From Microbispora rosea (GTDB lineage: Bacteria; Actinomycetota; Actinomycetes; Streptosporangiales; Streptosporangiaceae), in contig NZ_FTNI01000014.1 of NCBI RefSeq assembly GCF_900156315.1, forward strand, positions 124,001 to 188,000: 64,000 nt of DNA. The letters are read 5' to 3'. Position 1 is the stretch's first letter. Every line of letters starts with the position of its first letter. The notes below the pieces were generated by a model, which was not told the DNA's origin, did no database searches, and saw only the letters and a list, made by a program, of their open reading frames with translations. A program made the translations under genes and the position numbers. Of this stretch, positions 1 through 8,858 are shown piece after piece.

Positions 1-966
1 ACCGACCGGCTCGCGCCCGAGGTCGCCCGCGCGTACGTCACCGAGCTGCGCGAGGTGATGCGCTCGCTCGGCGTGTCCGATGTGCGGATGGAGCAGGGCT
101 CGCTGCGCTGCGACGTGAACGTCTCGCTGATGCCGCGCGGCTCGTCAAAGTGGGGCACCCGTACGGAGACCAAGAACGTCAACTCGCTGCGCAGCGTCGA
201 GCGCGCGGTCCGCGGGGAGATCGAGCGCCAGGCGGCCATCCTCGCCGAGGGCGGCCGGATCGTGCAGGAGACCCGCCACTTCCACGAGGACACGGGGCAG
301 ACGACCTCCGGGCGGTCGAAGGAAGAGGCGCAGGACTACCGCTACTTCCCCGAGCCCGACCTGCTGCCGATCGCGCCCGACCCGGCCTGGGTCGAGTCGC
401 TGAAGGCGGCGCTGCCCGAGCTTCCGTCGGCGCGGCGCAAGCGGCTCCAGCAGGAGTGGGGCGTGTCCGACCTGGACATGGCCGCCATGCACAACGCCGA
501 CGCGATCGACCTGGTCGAGGCGACGGTGGCCGCGGGTGCTCCCGCCGCCGACGCGCGCAAGTGGTGGATGGGCGAGCTGGCCCGGCGGGCCAACGAGTCG
601 GCCACGGCGCTCGCCGACCTGCCCATCACCCCGGCGCAGGTCGCCCGGGTGACCGAGCTGGTCGCCTCCGGCGCGCTGAACGACAAGCTGGCCCGCCAGG
701 TGCTGGAGGGCGTGCTCGCCGGCGAGGGCGGCCCGGACGAGGTCGTGGGGAAGCGCGGCCTCCAGGTGGTCAGCGACGAGGGCGAGCTGTCGTCGATCAT
801 CGACCAGGTGCTGGCGGACAACGCCGACGCCGCGGAGAAGGTGCGCGGCGGAAAGGTCGCCGCCGTGGGCGCGCTGGTCGGCGGCGTCATGAAGGCCAGC
901 CGGGGCAAGGCGGACGCGGGCCGGGCCCGTGAGCTGATCCTGGAGAAGCTGGGCGTCCAGGGCTAG
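1..966 (+). CDS. gatB: Aspartyl/glutamyl-tRNA amidotransferase subunit B, 3' part
   Basis: The reading frame is open from the first base, so the true start lies outside the window. GatB is the subunit of the GatCAB amidotransferase that binds misacylated Glu-tRNA(Gln) or Asp-tRNA(Asn) and activates the acyl group; GatA supplies the ammonia. The visible part begins within the kinase-like catalytic domain, where the conserved stretch [14 protein letters not shown] is clear at about codons 28-41. The last 150 codons form the helical linker and the YqeY-like tail that grips the tRNA, with the family signature [12 protein letters not shown] near the C terminus. Its presence implies the indirect route to Gln-tRNA, and a tRNA-Gln gene and a glutamyl-tRNA synthetase gene lie further along the window. 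A GC-rich hairpin follows about 85 bases after the stop. Confidence 0.96.
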   Translation, partial: TDRLAPEVARAYVTELREVMRSLGVSDVRMEQGSLRCDVNVSLMPRGSSKWGTRTETKNVNSLRSVERAVRGEIERQAAILAEGGRIVQETRHFHEDTGQTTSGRSKEEAQDYRYFPEPDLLPIAPDPAWVESLKAALPELPSARRKRLQQEWGVSDLDMAAMHNADAIDLVEATVAAGAPAADARKWWMGELARRANESATALADLPITPAQVARVTELVASGALNDKLARQVLEGVLAGEGGPDEVVGKRGLQVVSDEGELSSIIDQVLADNADAAEKVRGGKVAAVGALVGGVMKASRGKADAGRARELILEKLGVQG

Positions 967-1050
967 GGAGCGCCTGACGAGCGCGCCGGGGAGTCGGGGA
1001 GAACCCGGGAAGAGCTCAGCGATGCGCCGTGAATAGCAGGGCGTGAAGAA

Positions 1051-1080
1051 CGGCCGGTCACGGTTCCGCGTGGCCGGCCG
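1051..1080 (+). terminator. GC-rich hairpin after gatB
   Basis: A 12-bp stem (outer CGGCCGG / CCGGCCG, inner TCACG / CGTGG with one wobble) closes a six-base loop. There is no U-run, so it would be an L-shaped terminator of the kind common in actinomycetes. The position between gatB and the next gene supports this reading. Confidence 0.5.
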
Positions 1081-1236
1081 TCGGCCTTCCCCGGCCCGCT
1101 CCGGTCAGGGCCGGCCTGGCCGCGGCCGGACCGCTCCAGGGGTTAGTGCGGAAGGTGTTACTTCGCCACATATCCAGCGGAGGGTGTTTTAGGGTTAACT
1201 GATCGTCGTTGACCTTGAGCCGGAGGAGACCGAGGC

Positions 1237-3201
1237 GTGCGCAACGCCGGAGCGTCCGTCGACCCGCCCACGGATCCGTCCGGGGCGGCGTCCGCGCCTC
1301 CGCGCAAACACCCGGTGCGCCGCGTCACCTCGCTGCCCCGCGGAGTCTCGGCCCTTCCCCAAGGGGTGTCGGCCGACATCTTCGCCGAACCTCCCGCTCC
1401 CGCCGCTCCGGCAGCCAAGCCGTCCGGCAACGGAAACCTGCCGCCGGCGGCTCCGCCGGTCGAGCCGTGGCGGGTCCCGGAGCGCCCGGCGCGTGAGGAA
1501 CCCGTCGTCGTCTCGCCGCCGGACGCCGACCTGCTCGACCCCCTTCCGCAGGGCCGTACGCTCCGCCGTGCGCTGATCGGCCTGGCGGCGTTGGTCCTGA
1601 TGCTCTATCTCGTGCCGGCCATCTCCATGGCGGGGAAGGTCCTGCCCGGCACGACCGTGCTCGGCGTGGACATCGGCGGGCAGAGCAGGACCGAGGCCGT
1701 CGACACGTTGCGCGAACGGCTGTACGCCCAGGCCAGGACGCCGATGATCGTACGGCAGGGCACGCGGCGGCTGACCGTGGACCCGCAGCAGGCCGGTCTG
1801 ATGCTCGACGCCGAGGCCACGGTCCACGCCGCGCCGGGGGGCTTCCCCAGCCCGCCGGAGGTGTGGAACGCGCTGACCGGCAGCCACGAGGTGAAGCCCG
1901 TCGTGTCGGTGGACCGCCGCAAACTCGACGAGGCGGTGGACAGGTTCATCGCCGCGCCACTGGAGCGCCCGGGGCGCGAGGGCGACGTCTCGTTCGAGGG
2001 GACCACCCCGGTCCCGACCTATCCGCGGGTCGGCCATGTCATCGACAGGAGAGGGACGGCCGACCAGATCGTCAGGGGATACCTCCACCCCGAGGCCGTC
2101 GTCGTGGTGCCCACGATGCGGGATCTGCCGCACATCACCCGTGCCGAGGTGCGGCGCGCCCTGCGCTGGGCGAGGCGTGCGGTGGCCGCGCCGCTCACGC
2201 TGACCAACGGGACCGCCTCCGTCAGCCTGCCACCGGCCACATTGGCGCGGCACCTGACGTTCGCGCCCGACGGAGCGGTCCTGCGGCCGCGTTTCGACGC
2301 CGTGGCGGCGATCGCCGGCGTCGAGAGCGCGCTGGTGGACCCCGCGCGGATGGCCCGCGACGCCGCTTTCACCGTCAAGGACGGCCGGCCGGTCCTGGTG
2401 CCCGGCCGGCCGGGCGACCGGGTGGACACCGACCGCCTCGCCGCGGACGTGGCTGCCGCCCTCGACGGCGGCAGCCGTACGGTGGCCGTGTCGATCGTGA
2501 ACGGCCCGCCGCGGATCACCGACGACGCGGTGCAGCGGATGGGCATCCGGGAGGAGATCGGCCGTTTCACCACCTCCTACGACTGCTGTCCCCAGAGCGC
2601 GGGCAACATCCGCACGGCCGCCGCGCTCCTCGACGGCCGCCTCGTGGAGCCGGGGGAGACGTTCTCGTTCAACGATGTCGTCGGCCCGCGCACCGCGGCC
2701 GCGGGATTCGACGGCATCGGCCCCACCATGATCCGCGGCCGGGCCGGCGCGGAGGCGGCGGGGATGACCCAGGTCGCGACGACCCTGATGAACGCCGTGA
2801 TCCAGGCCGGGCTCCGGGTCGCCGAGCACACCCCGCCGGAGGTCCACGCCTCCCAACTGCCGATCGGCACCGAGGCCGCCGTGTCCTTCCCCGGCCCCGA
2901 CCTGCGCTGGAGGAACGACTCGCCGTACGGCGTGCTCGTCCACGCGTCCGCCACGGGCACCTCGCTGACCGTGACGCTGTGGAGCACCAAGCGGTACGAC
3001 GTGGACCTGCAGGGGCCGGTCGTCGGGCAGCGGGCCGAGTTGCCCGCCGTGACCGGTCAAGGGCCGGGCTGCGTGCCGACGCAGGGGCAGCCCGGTTTCA
3101 CCGCCTCGGTGACGCGGGTGCTGCGGCAGGACGGCGAAGTGGTCTCCCGGCAGACCTTCCGCACCACCTACCACGCCCAGGCGCCGGTGGTCTGCCGCTG
3201 A
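1237..3201 (+). CDS. VanW-family protein with YoaR-like domains, membrane anchored
   Basis: Predicted cell-envelope protein of 654 residues. Residues 1-105 are a proline/alanine-rich cytoplasmic tail. A single membrane helix lies at about 111-130 (ALIGLAALVLMLYLVPAIS), followed by an extracellular region that resembles the putative peptidoglycan-binding repeats found with VanW domains. The VanW domain proper spans roughly 445-600 and contains the typical GETFSFNDVVG stretch. VanW was named from vancomycin-resistance clusters, but its biochemical role is not established, so a wall-associated function is inference. The GTG start at 1237 has a GGAGGAGA ribosome site seven bases upstream. There are no other glycopeptide-resistance genes nearby, so a resistance role should not be assumed; this protein is common in actinomycete chromosomes. 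Confidence 0.88.
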   Translation: MRNAGASVDPPTDPSGAASAPPRKHPVRRVTSLPRGVSALPQGVSADIFAEPPAPAAPAAKPSGNGNLPPAAPPVEPWRVPERPAREEPVVVSPPDADLLDPLPQGRTLRRALIGLAALVLMLYLVPAISMAGKVLPGTTVLGVDIGGQSRTEAVDTLRERLYAQARTPMIVRQGTRRLTVDPQQAGLMLDAEATVHAAPGGFPSPPEVWNALTGSHEVKPVVSVDRRKLDEAVDRFIAAPLERPGREGDVSFEGTTPVPTYPRVGHVIDRRGTADQIVRGYLHPEAVVVVPTMRDLPHITRAEVRRALRWARRAVAAPLTLTNGTASVSLPPATLARHLTFAPDGAVLRPRFDAVAAIAGVESALVDPARMARDAAFTVKDGRPVLVPGRPGDRVDTDRLAADVAAALDGGSRTVAVSIVNGPPRITDDAVQRMGIREEIGRFTTSYDCCPQSAGNIRTAAALLDGRLVEPGETFSFNDVVGPRTAAAGFDGIGPTMIRGRAGAEAAGMTQVATTLMNAVIQAGLRVAEHTPPEVHASQLPIGTEAAVSFPGPDLRWRNDSPYGVLVHASATGTSLTVTLWSTKRYDVDLQGPVVGQRAELPAVTGQGPGCVPTQGQPGFTASVTRVLRQDGEVVSRQTFRTTYHAQAPVVCR

Positions 3202-3236
3202 TCGCAGGTCAGGAGGCGCTGATCGAGAGGCGCTGC

Positions 3237-4403
3237 TCAGGATGAGGGCCGCACCACCAGGATCCGGTCGTCGCCGTCCCGGGGAGAGCCGCGCCCGTCT
3301 TTGTTGCTGGTGCCCACCCACAGCGTGCCGTCGGGCGCGACGGCCACCGCGCGCAGCCTGCCGTACTCGCCCGTGTACAGCGCTGCGGGACGTCCGGCGC
3401 GGCCCGAGCCGTCCACCGGCACGCGCCACAGGCGCTCGCCGCGCAGCGCCGCGGCCCACAGCGCCCCCCGGACGTACGCGAGGCCGGACGGCGACGCCTC
3501 GGCGGTCGACCAGGTGAGCAGGGGGTCGGTGTATCCGGGCCGGCCGCCCACCCCCTCGACCTCCGGCCAGCCGTAGTTGTGGCCCTTCTCGATGAGGTTG
3601 ATCTCGTCGTAGGTGTTCTGGCCGAACTCGGTGGCGTACATGTGCCCCCGGTCGTCCCAGGCCATTCCCTGCACGTTGCGGTGCCCGTAGGTCCAGACGA
3701 GGGTGCCGAAGGGGTTGTCAGGGGCGGGCCTGCCGTCGGCCGTCATGCGCAGGATCTTGCCGCCCAGCGACTTCTTGTCCTGGGCCATGCCGCGTTCGCC
3801 GGTCTCTCCCGTCGAGGCGTACAGGTAGCCGTCGGGACCGAAGGCGAGGCGGCCCCCGTTGTGGATGGCCCCCTTCGGGATGCCGCTGACGAGCACCCTG
3901 CGGTCGGAGAGCCGTCCGTCGTAGCGGTAGCGGACGATCCGGTTGTCGTTCCCGGCGGTGAAGTAGACGAAAACGAAGTGGTCGGCGGCGTAGCGGGGCG
4001 AGACGGCCACGCCCAGCAGGCCGCCCTCGCCGCTCGCGGACACCCCCTCGATCACGGCGACCTCGTGGACCTGGCCGCGCGGTGTGACCCGCAGCAGCCG
4101 TGCCGACTCGCGCTCGGTCACCAGCGCGTCGCCGCCGGGCAGGAACGCGATCGCCCAGGGCACCGTAAGGCCGGTGACCAGCGTGTGCGGCGCGGCCGGG
4201 GTGGGGTTCGTCTCACCGCCGCCCGGAGTCGCACCCGCAGCGACACTCGCGGTGGCACTCGCAGTGGCACCGGCAGCGTCGCTCGCGGCGGGCAGCGGCG
4301 GGGGAGTCCTGCCCCCGCCCTCCTCGCCCTGGGCGCATGATGCGGTCGCCGCCAGAAGCGCCGCCCCCAGAAGCGCCGCGCCCACCCCATGCCTGTTCGT
4401 CAT
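3237..4403 (-). CDS. PQQ-dependent sugar dehydrogenase family lipoprotein
   Basis: A 388-residue protein of the soluble glucose/sorbosone dehydrogenase beta-propeller family. The N terminus is a signal peptide ending at Cys23 (ATASC), so it is probably a lipoprotein held on the outer face of the membrane. The propeller occupies about residues 73-385. Family marks include GLLGVAVSP, IHNGGRLAFGPDGYLY (which carries the catalytic histidine), YGHRNVQGMAW (the PQQ-contacting arginine) and GHNYGWPEVEG. The family oxidises sugars or sugar alcohols with PQQ, but the natural substrate of actinomycete members is mostly unknown. No PQQ synthesis genes are in the window. The ATG start is supported by GGGAGG about nine bases upstream. 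It is divergent from the hydroxyacid dehydrogenase gene with only 65 bases between them. Confidence 0.88.
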   Translation of the reverse strand: MTNRHGVGAALLGAALLAATASCAQGEEGGGRTPPPLPAASDAAGATASATASVAAGATPGGGETNPTPAAPHTLVTGLTVPWAIAFLPGGDALVTERESARLLRVTPRGQVHEVAVIEGVSASGEGGLLGVAVSPRYAADHFVFVYFTAGNDNRIVRYRYDGRLSDRRVLVSGIPKGAIHNGGRLAFGPDGYLYASTGETGERGMAQDKKSLGGKILRMTADGRPAPDNPFGTLVWTYGHRNVQGMAWDDRGHMYATEFGQNTYDEINLIEKGHNYGWPEVEGVGGRPGYTDPLLTWSTAEASPSGLAYVRGALWAAALRGERLWRVPVDGSGRAGRPAALYTGEYGRLRAVAVAPDGTLWVGTSNKDGRGSPRDGDDRILVVRPSS

Positions 4404-4468
4404 CCCTGATGACCTCCCTCACGTACCCATACTCGCTGGCGGGGCCGATGGTTCCCTAGGTTGTTCCT

Positions 4469-5389
4469 GTGAAGATCTGGGTCGCATCACAGGACATCGC
4501 CGACGCACTCACGGAGCTTCCCGAAGGACTCCCTGCCCTCGACTGCGCCGTGTACGACGGGCGGACCCCGCCGCCCGGCCCGCCCGAGGAGGTGGAGGTC
4601 TGGGTGCCTCCGCTGGTCCCGGTGCCGGACACCCCCGGCCTCCTGGGCCGCATGACCGGCCTCCGCCTGCTGCAGACCGTGACGGCGGGGGTCGAGCCCT
4701 ACCTGCCGCACGTGCCGCCGAAGGCGGTCCTGTGCAACGCTCGCGGCGTCCACGACGCGGGCACGGCCGAGTGGGCGGTGGGCGCGATGATCGCGATGCT
4801 GCGGGAGTTCCCCGGCTTCGCGGCCGCCCAGGCCAGGCGGGAGTGGACCTACCACCACACCGGCGTCCTCGCCGACAGCACCGTGCTGATCGTCGGGTAC
4901 GGCTCGATCGGCGAGGCGCTCGAACGGCGCCTGGCCGGGTTCGAGGTGGACGTCGTCCGGGTGGCGCGCACGGCCCGCGACAACGTCCACGGCCAGGACG
5001 AACTGCCCGCGCTGCTGCCCGCCGCGGACGTGGTCGTGCTCCTGGTGCCTGCCACACCGGGGACGGCCGGTCTGGTGGACGCCGAGTTCCTCGCCCGGAT
5101 GAAGGACGGCGCGCTGCTGGTGAACGCCGCACGCGGGTCGGTCGTGGACGCCGGCGCGCTGCTGGCCGAGTTGCGGACGGGCAGGCTGCGGGCGGCGCTC
5201 GACGTCACCCCCGTCGAGCCGCTGCCGTCCGATCACCCGCTCTGGGCCGCGCCGGGGGTCTTCATCACCCCGCACATCGCCGGCAGCACGCCCGCGTCCG
5301 TGCGGCGTACGCGGAGGCTGGTGCGGGAACAGGTGATCCGTCATCTGACGGGCCGTCCACTCGATAACATGATCACCGGGCATTACTGA
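4469..5389 (+). CDS. D-isomer-specific 2-hydroxyacid dehydrogenase
   Basis: A 306-residue NAD(P)-dependent oxidoreductase of the D-2-hydroxyacid dehydrogenase family, which interconverts 2-keto acids and D-2-hydroxy acids. The Rossmann motif GYGSIG is at about 142-147. The catalytic arginine sits in NAARGS (about 220), the glutamate in PVEPLP (about 250) and the histidine in TPHIAGS (about 269). It lacks the C-terminal ACT region of SerA and is shorter, so it is not a second phosphoglycerate dehydrogenase; glyoxylate/hydroxypyruvate reductase-like activity is the best guess. It begins with GTG and appears to be monocistronic. The true serA is at 17.3 kb. Confidence 0.88.
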   Translation: MKIWVASQDIADALTELPEGLPALDCAVYDGRTPPPGPPEEVEVWVPPLVPVPDTPGLLGRMTGLRLLQTVTAGVEPYLPHVPPKAVLCNARGVHDAGTAEWAVGAMIAMLREFPGFAAAQARREWTYHHTGVLADSTVLIVGYGSIGEALERRLAGFEVDVVRVARTARDNVHGQDELPALLPAADVVVLLVPATPGTAGLVDAEFLARMKDGALLVNAARGSVVDAGALLAELRTGRLRAALDVTPVEPLPSDHPLWAAPGVFITPHIAGSTPASVRRTRRLVREQVIRHLTGRPLDNMITGHY

Positions 5390-5578
5390 CCGCTCCGTTA
5401 AGGATTCCGGAACGTGGCTGCCTCGTGACCTGGGGTGCGTACGCTGAAGCTCAGCGTGCGCGGCTGGTTATCAGATCGGTGACGACTCGCTCGTTGTCCC
5501 CCTCTCGATCAGCGGCAGTGCGCACACTGGCCATGTGACAGGGAGAGTAAAGCCGAGTCGAGAACGGGAGGGGCAGTG

Positions 5579-8323
5579 ATGGCACACCCCACCGAATCCG
5601 GCGACGCTGACACGGCTCCGGACTCGGCCGAAACCCCGGCGGACACGACGGCCGGCGGTGGATCGGCGACAGGTGCAGAGGCGACGCGCGTGAACGTCAG
5701 GCGTGACCCCCGGGTCCCACTCACCACCGCGGCCGGACTCGGCGCGGTGGCGGTCGTCGTGGCCCTGGTCACCGGAGGCTCGGCGCCGGTCGTGACCGCG
5801 ATCGCGGGGGTCGTCACCGGCCTGCTCGCGGCCGTCTCGCTGATCATGGCCGCCTCCCGCGTCGTCCCCGTCCACCGGCGCCAGCCCGGCGCGTGGCGGT
5901 GGATGGCCGCCGGGTCGCTGACCTGGCTCCTCGGCGTCGGCGTACGTCCCGTGGCCGACGGCACGCCGTTCGTGCTCACGTTCGCCGACCTGCTCATGCT
6001 CGTCGGATCGGTGCTGCTCGCGATCGGCTGCGGCATGTCCGTGAAACCACCCGCGTTCACGCGGGGGGTGATACGCCAGGGGGCCGACGCCTACCTGGGC
6101 GCGGCGTCGGTCTTCGCCGTGGCCTGGGTCGCCGTGCTCGGCCCGGCGTTCAGGAAGGCGGAGGACACCGGAGCGTTCTTCGTCGCGCTCGCGCTGCCCA
6201 TGGTCTGCCTGCTCGCGACCTGCGCCGTGACACCGGCGGTGGCGGCCTCCCGGTCGGGCAACCGGGTGGTCGGGCTCACCGGCGTAGGGCTGCTCACCGC
6301 GATAACGGCGGCGGAGATGGCCACGGCCCTCGCCCGCCTCGACGGCGACACCCCACCGCTCGCGGCGGGGCTCGTCGTCCCGGCCATGCTGCTGGTCCTC
6401 GCCGTCGCCCCGTGGATGCAGGAGGTCCGGCCGGCCAGGCCGTTGCCCGCCGCGCTGACGGCCGCCACCCCGCTCGTGCTGGTCGCCGCCGCCACGCTGG
6501 TCGCCACCCTGTACGCGATCGGCAACAGCCGTGACGCCGCCCTGGTGATCGTGGCCGCCTCGGTCGTCCTCGTCCTGCTCGGCCGTCTGTTCGTGCTCCT
6601 GGTCGAGACCGCGGGCATGCGCCGCCTCGTCGACGTCGGCGAGCAGCAACTGCGCAGGCTCGCCGAGAGCACCGGCGACGTCGTTCTGGTGTGCGATCCC
6701 TGCGGGGTCATCCAGGAGGTGGGCCCCGGTCTCGAGACGACGTACGGCTACCGCCCCGACGACCTCGCCTTCCGGCCGATCTTCGACTACATCCACCCCG
6801 AGGACGTGCCGGCCGTACAGGCCCTGCTCGACCGCATGACCGACGAGGACGACGGGCCCGAACAGGAGGGCGGCACCCGCATCTCCTGCCGGTTCCGCGC
6901 CGCCGACGGCACCTGGCGGCCCACCGAGTCCGTCGCCGCCCGGCACGTACGCGACGACGACCTCGTCCTGGTCACGATCCGCGACATCAGCGACCAGGTG
7001 GCCCTGCGTAACCAGGTCACCCACCTGACCTTCCACGACGGGGTCACCGGGCTGCCCAACCGGGCCTACTTCGAGGAGCGCGCCCGGGACGTGCTCACCC
7101 GCCGCGGCGCCGGCGGGACCGCGGTGATCTTCCTGGACCTCGACGGCTTCACCTCCGTCAACGACTCCGTCGGCCATGCCAGCGGCGACCACCTGCTCGG
7201 CCAGGCCGCCCGCCGCCTGCGCTCGGCCGTACGTGCCGACGACACGCTCGCCCGGTGGGGCGGGGACGAGTTCGCGGTGCTGCTGGAGGGCGGCACGTCC
7301 GGCGCCGACGCGCAGACCGCCATCGACCTGGCCGAGCGGCTCGTCCGCGCGGTCTCGAACGAGCCGTTCCGGGTCGCGGACCGGGACATCGCGCTGACGG
7401 CCAGCGTCGGCGTGGCCTTCGCCGAGGAGGACCTGCCGCCCGGAGACCTGCTGCGCAACGCGGACGTGGCGATGTCGCGGGCCAAGGAGCTCGGCGGACG
7501 CCGGGTGGAGGTCTTCGCCACCCACATGCACGCCGACGTCCTGCGCCGCCTGGAGATCGCCTCCGACCTGCAGCGGGCGCTGCTGGAGAACCAGTTCGCG
7601 ATCGAGTACCAGCCCGTGGTCGACCTGGCCACGTCGCGGGTGACCGCCGTCGAGGCGCTGGTGCGCTGGTGGCGGGGCAGCACGTTCGTGCCGCCGGAGC
7701 AGTTCCTCGGGCCCGCCGAGGACACCGGGATCATCGTGCCGCTCAGCGAGTGGATCCTGCGCGAGGCGTGCCGCGAGGTGGCGGCCTGGCGCGCGTCGTC
7801 CTGGGACATCGGGCTGGCGCTGAACCTGTCCGCGCGGCAGATCATGGCCCCGCGCTTCGTGGAGACCGTGGCGGAGGCGCTGAGCGAGAGCGGACTGCCC
7901 GCCAGCGCGCTGACCCTCGAGGTCATCGAGGAGATGCTGGTCGAGGACGCCGGGGAGATGATCAGCAGGCTGTCGGAGCTGAGGACTCTCGGCGTACGGC
8001 TGGCCATCGACGACTTCGGCACCGGCTACGCGTCGCTCGCGTTCCTGCGCCAACTGCCGGTCGACATGATCAAGATCGACCCGTCGTTCGTCTCCGGGCT
8101 CGGCAACGACGACACGCTGACCCTGCTGACGAGAACGATCGTGCAACTCGGCAACGACCTCGGCCTGATCGTCGTCGCCGAGGGCATCGAGCGTCCCGAG
8201 CAACTCGACCTGCTGCGCAAGATGGGCTGCACGCGCGGACAGGGCTATCTGGTGGCGCGCCCCATGACCGCGCGCGGCGTCGACTCCCTGATGCCGACCA
8301 CGACCCTCCAGAACACCGCCTAA
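5579..8323 (+). CDS. Membrane-bound PAS-GGDEF-EAL cyclic-di-GMP protein
   Basis: A large (about 914-residue) cyclic-di-GMP enzyme. Residues 40-345 contain about eight to ten hydrophobic helices forming a membrane sensor region. A PAS domain follows at about 355-485, then a GGDEF domain with an intact RWGGDEF active loop (about 558-564), then an EAL domain. The EAL domain keeps VEALVRW (about 690), LNLSARQ, EVIEEM, DDFGTGY (about 810), IKIDPSF and AEGIERPEQ, so the metal ligands and catalytic residues look complete. Both synthesis and breakdown of c-di-GMP are therefore possible; which dominates cannot be read from sequence. In Streptomyces, proteins of this layout control development. ATG at 5579 is preferred over GTG at 5576 because it sits seven bases from GGAGG. 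Confidence 0.94.
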   Translation: MAHPTESGDADTAPDSAETPADTTAGGGSATGAEATRVNVRRDPRVPLTTAAGLGAVAVVVALVTGGSAPVVTAIAGVVTGLLAAVSLIMAASRVVPVHRRQPGAWRWMAAGSLTWLLGVGVRPVADGTPFVLTFADLLMLVGSVLLAIGCGMSVKPPAFTRGVIRQGADAYLGAASVFAVAWVAVLGPAFRKAEDTGAFFVALALPMVCLLATCAVTPAVAASRSGNRVVGLTGVGLLTAITAAEMATALARLDGDTPPLAAGLVVPAMLLVLAVAPWMQEVRPARPLPAALTAATPLVLVAAATLVATLYAIGNSRDAALVIVAASVVLVLLGRLFVLLVETAGMRRLVDVGEQQLRRLAESTGDVVLVCDPCGVIQEVGPGLETTYGYRPDDLAFRPIFDYIHPEDVPAVQALLDRMTDEDDGPEQEGGTRISCRFRAADGTWRPTESVAARHVRDDDLVLVTIRDISDQVALRNQVTHLTFHDGVTGLPNRAYFEERARDVLTRRGAGGTAVIFLDLDGFTSVNDSVGHASGDHLLGQAARRLRSAVRADDTLARWGGDEFAVLLEGGTSGADAQTAIDLAERLVRAVSNEPFRVADRDIALTASVGVAFAEEDLPPGDLLRNADVAMSRAKELGGRRVEVFATHMHADVLRRLEIASDLQRALLENQFAIEYQPVVDLATSRVTAVEALVRWWRGSTFVPPEQFLGPAEDTGIIVPLSEWILREACREVAAWRASSWDIGLALNLSARQIMAPRFVETVAEALSESGLPASALTLEVIEEMLVEDAGEMISRLSELRTLGVRLAIDDFGTGYASLAFLRQLPVDMIKIDPSFVSGLGNDDTLTLLTRTIVQLGNDLGLIVVAEGIERPEQLDLLRKMGCTRGQGYLVARPMTARGVDSLMPTTTLQNTA

Positions 8324-8342
8324 CCCCCACCCCCCACCCACC

Positions 8343-8615
8343 GCCGTGATCTTGTAGTTTGTCGCATGCGAGGCCGCTACCAGGCCGTTCGGCTTTGGTG
8401 ATCTTGCAGTTTTATGACGTACACTCATCCTGACCTGGGCGTTTCCTGTTCGTGATCATGCAGGTGGGACACATCGGGTCGCATGCCTCGCGGGCTGCAA
8501 GATCAGGTTTGGTGTTCGCGCTGGTCGTCGTTCCCTCTTGGGCGTTCGCGCATGATCACGAAGGCGGATTCCGCAGCTCGCCCCCGTCGCCTGCGACAAA
8601 CTGCAAGATCACGGC
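8343..8615. repeat. Palindromic repeat cluster, MITE-like, upstream of ilvB
   Basis: The non-coding stretch between the GGDEF/EAL gene and ilvB is built of inverted copies of one motif. The outer arms, 8343-8366 and 8592-8615, are 24-base inverted repeats with a single mismatch. Shorter copies of TGATCTTGCAG lie inside, direct at 8399 and inverted at 8495, and an exact 12-base inverted pair (TCGTGATCATGC) is at 8450-8461 and 8550-8561. The arrangement is two copies forward and two reversed around a centre near 8480-8505. No protein is encoded. It may be a non-autonomous mobile element or a REP-like dispersed repeat. Confidence 0.7.
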
Positions 8616-8694
8616 GGGTGGGGTGTCTTGGATGGCGAGACGGGCGTCCCAGATGATTTGACGTAGAGGCGCTCCATCGGACATCGTTGTAGCC

Positions 8695-8742
8695 ATGCAT
8701 AGCGGTGGGATTCTCGTAGTACTTCGCAGGCGCGCAGCCTGA
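8695..8742 (+). CDS. ilvB leader peptide (attenuator)
   Basis: A 15-codon open frame, ATG to TGA, encoding MHSGGILVVLRRRAA. Five consecutive codons specify Ile, Leu, Val, Val and Leu, the three end products of the downstream pathway. It lies 22 bases upstream of a strong intrinsic terminator and 116 bases upstream of the ilvB start. This is the classic arrangement for transcription attenuation by ribosome stalling, and leader peptides of this kind precede ilvBNC in several actinobacteria. The final Arg/Ala codons also form one arm of a hairpin (8730-8737 with 8757-8764). Confidence 0.85.
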   Translation: MHSGGILVVLRRRAA

Positions 8743-8764
8743 CGAAGCACTAGGTCCTGCGCGC

Positions 8765-8798
8765 GCCCCAGCTCCGCTCAGCGGATGGGGCATTTTTT
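8765..8798 (+). terminator. Attenuator terminator before ilvB
   Basis: GCCCCA (8765-8770) pairs with TGGGGC (8786-8791), and TCCGCT pairs with AGCGGA inside it, followed by six T residues at 8793-8798. It sits in the leader, before the gene, so it should cut transcription when branched-chain amino acids are plentiful. The preceding hairpin 8730-8737 / 8757-8764 touches its 5' arm and is a candidate competing structure. Confidence 0.85.
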
Positions 8799-8858
8799 AT
8801 GCCAGGAGTCACGCCAAGCAGCCCAGCAGAAGCAAGCTCAGCCACAAGGAACGAGCCG

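Noticed and set aside
1237-3201. Vancomycin-resistance locus
   Set aside because: Only a VanW-type protein and an ordinary ddl are present; no vanHAX-like genes.
1195-3459. Long minus-strand frame of about 754 codons opposite the VanW gene
   Set aside because: It mirrors the codon bias of the plus-strand gene, has no family resemblance and no ribosome site.
5471-8428. 985-codon minus-strand frame opposite the GGDEF/EAL gene
   Set aside because: Composition (many Arg, Gly, His, Gln) is that of an antisense shadow in GC-rich DNA; the plus frame has clear domains.
8660-8800. T-box riboswitch before ilvB
   Set aside because: No specifier loop or conserved T-box sequence; a leader peptide with control codons explains the region.
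8799-8858. N-terminal extension of IlvB from ATG 8799
   Set aside because: The ATG lies against the terminator U-run; the family N terminus begins at 8859.
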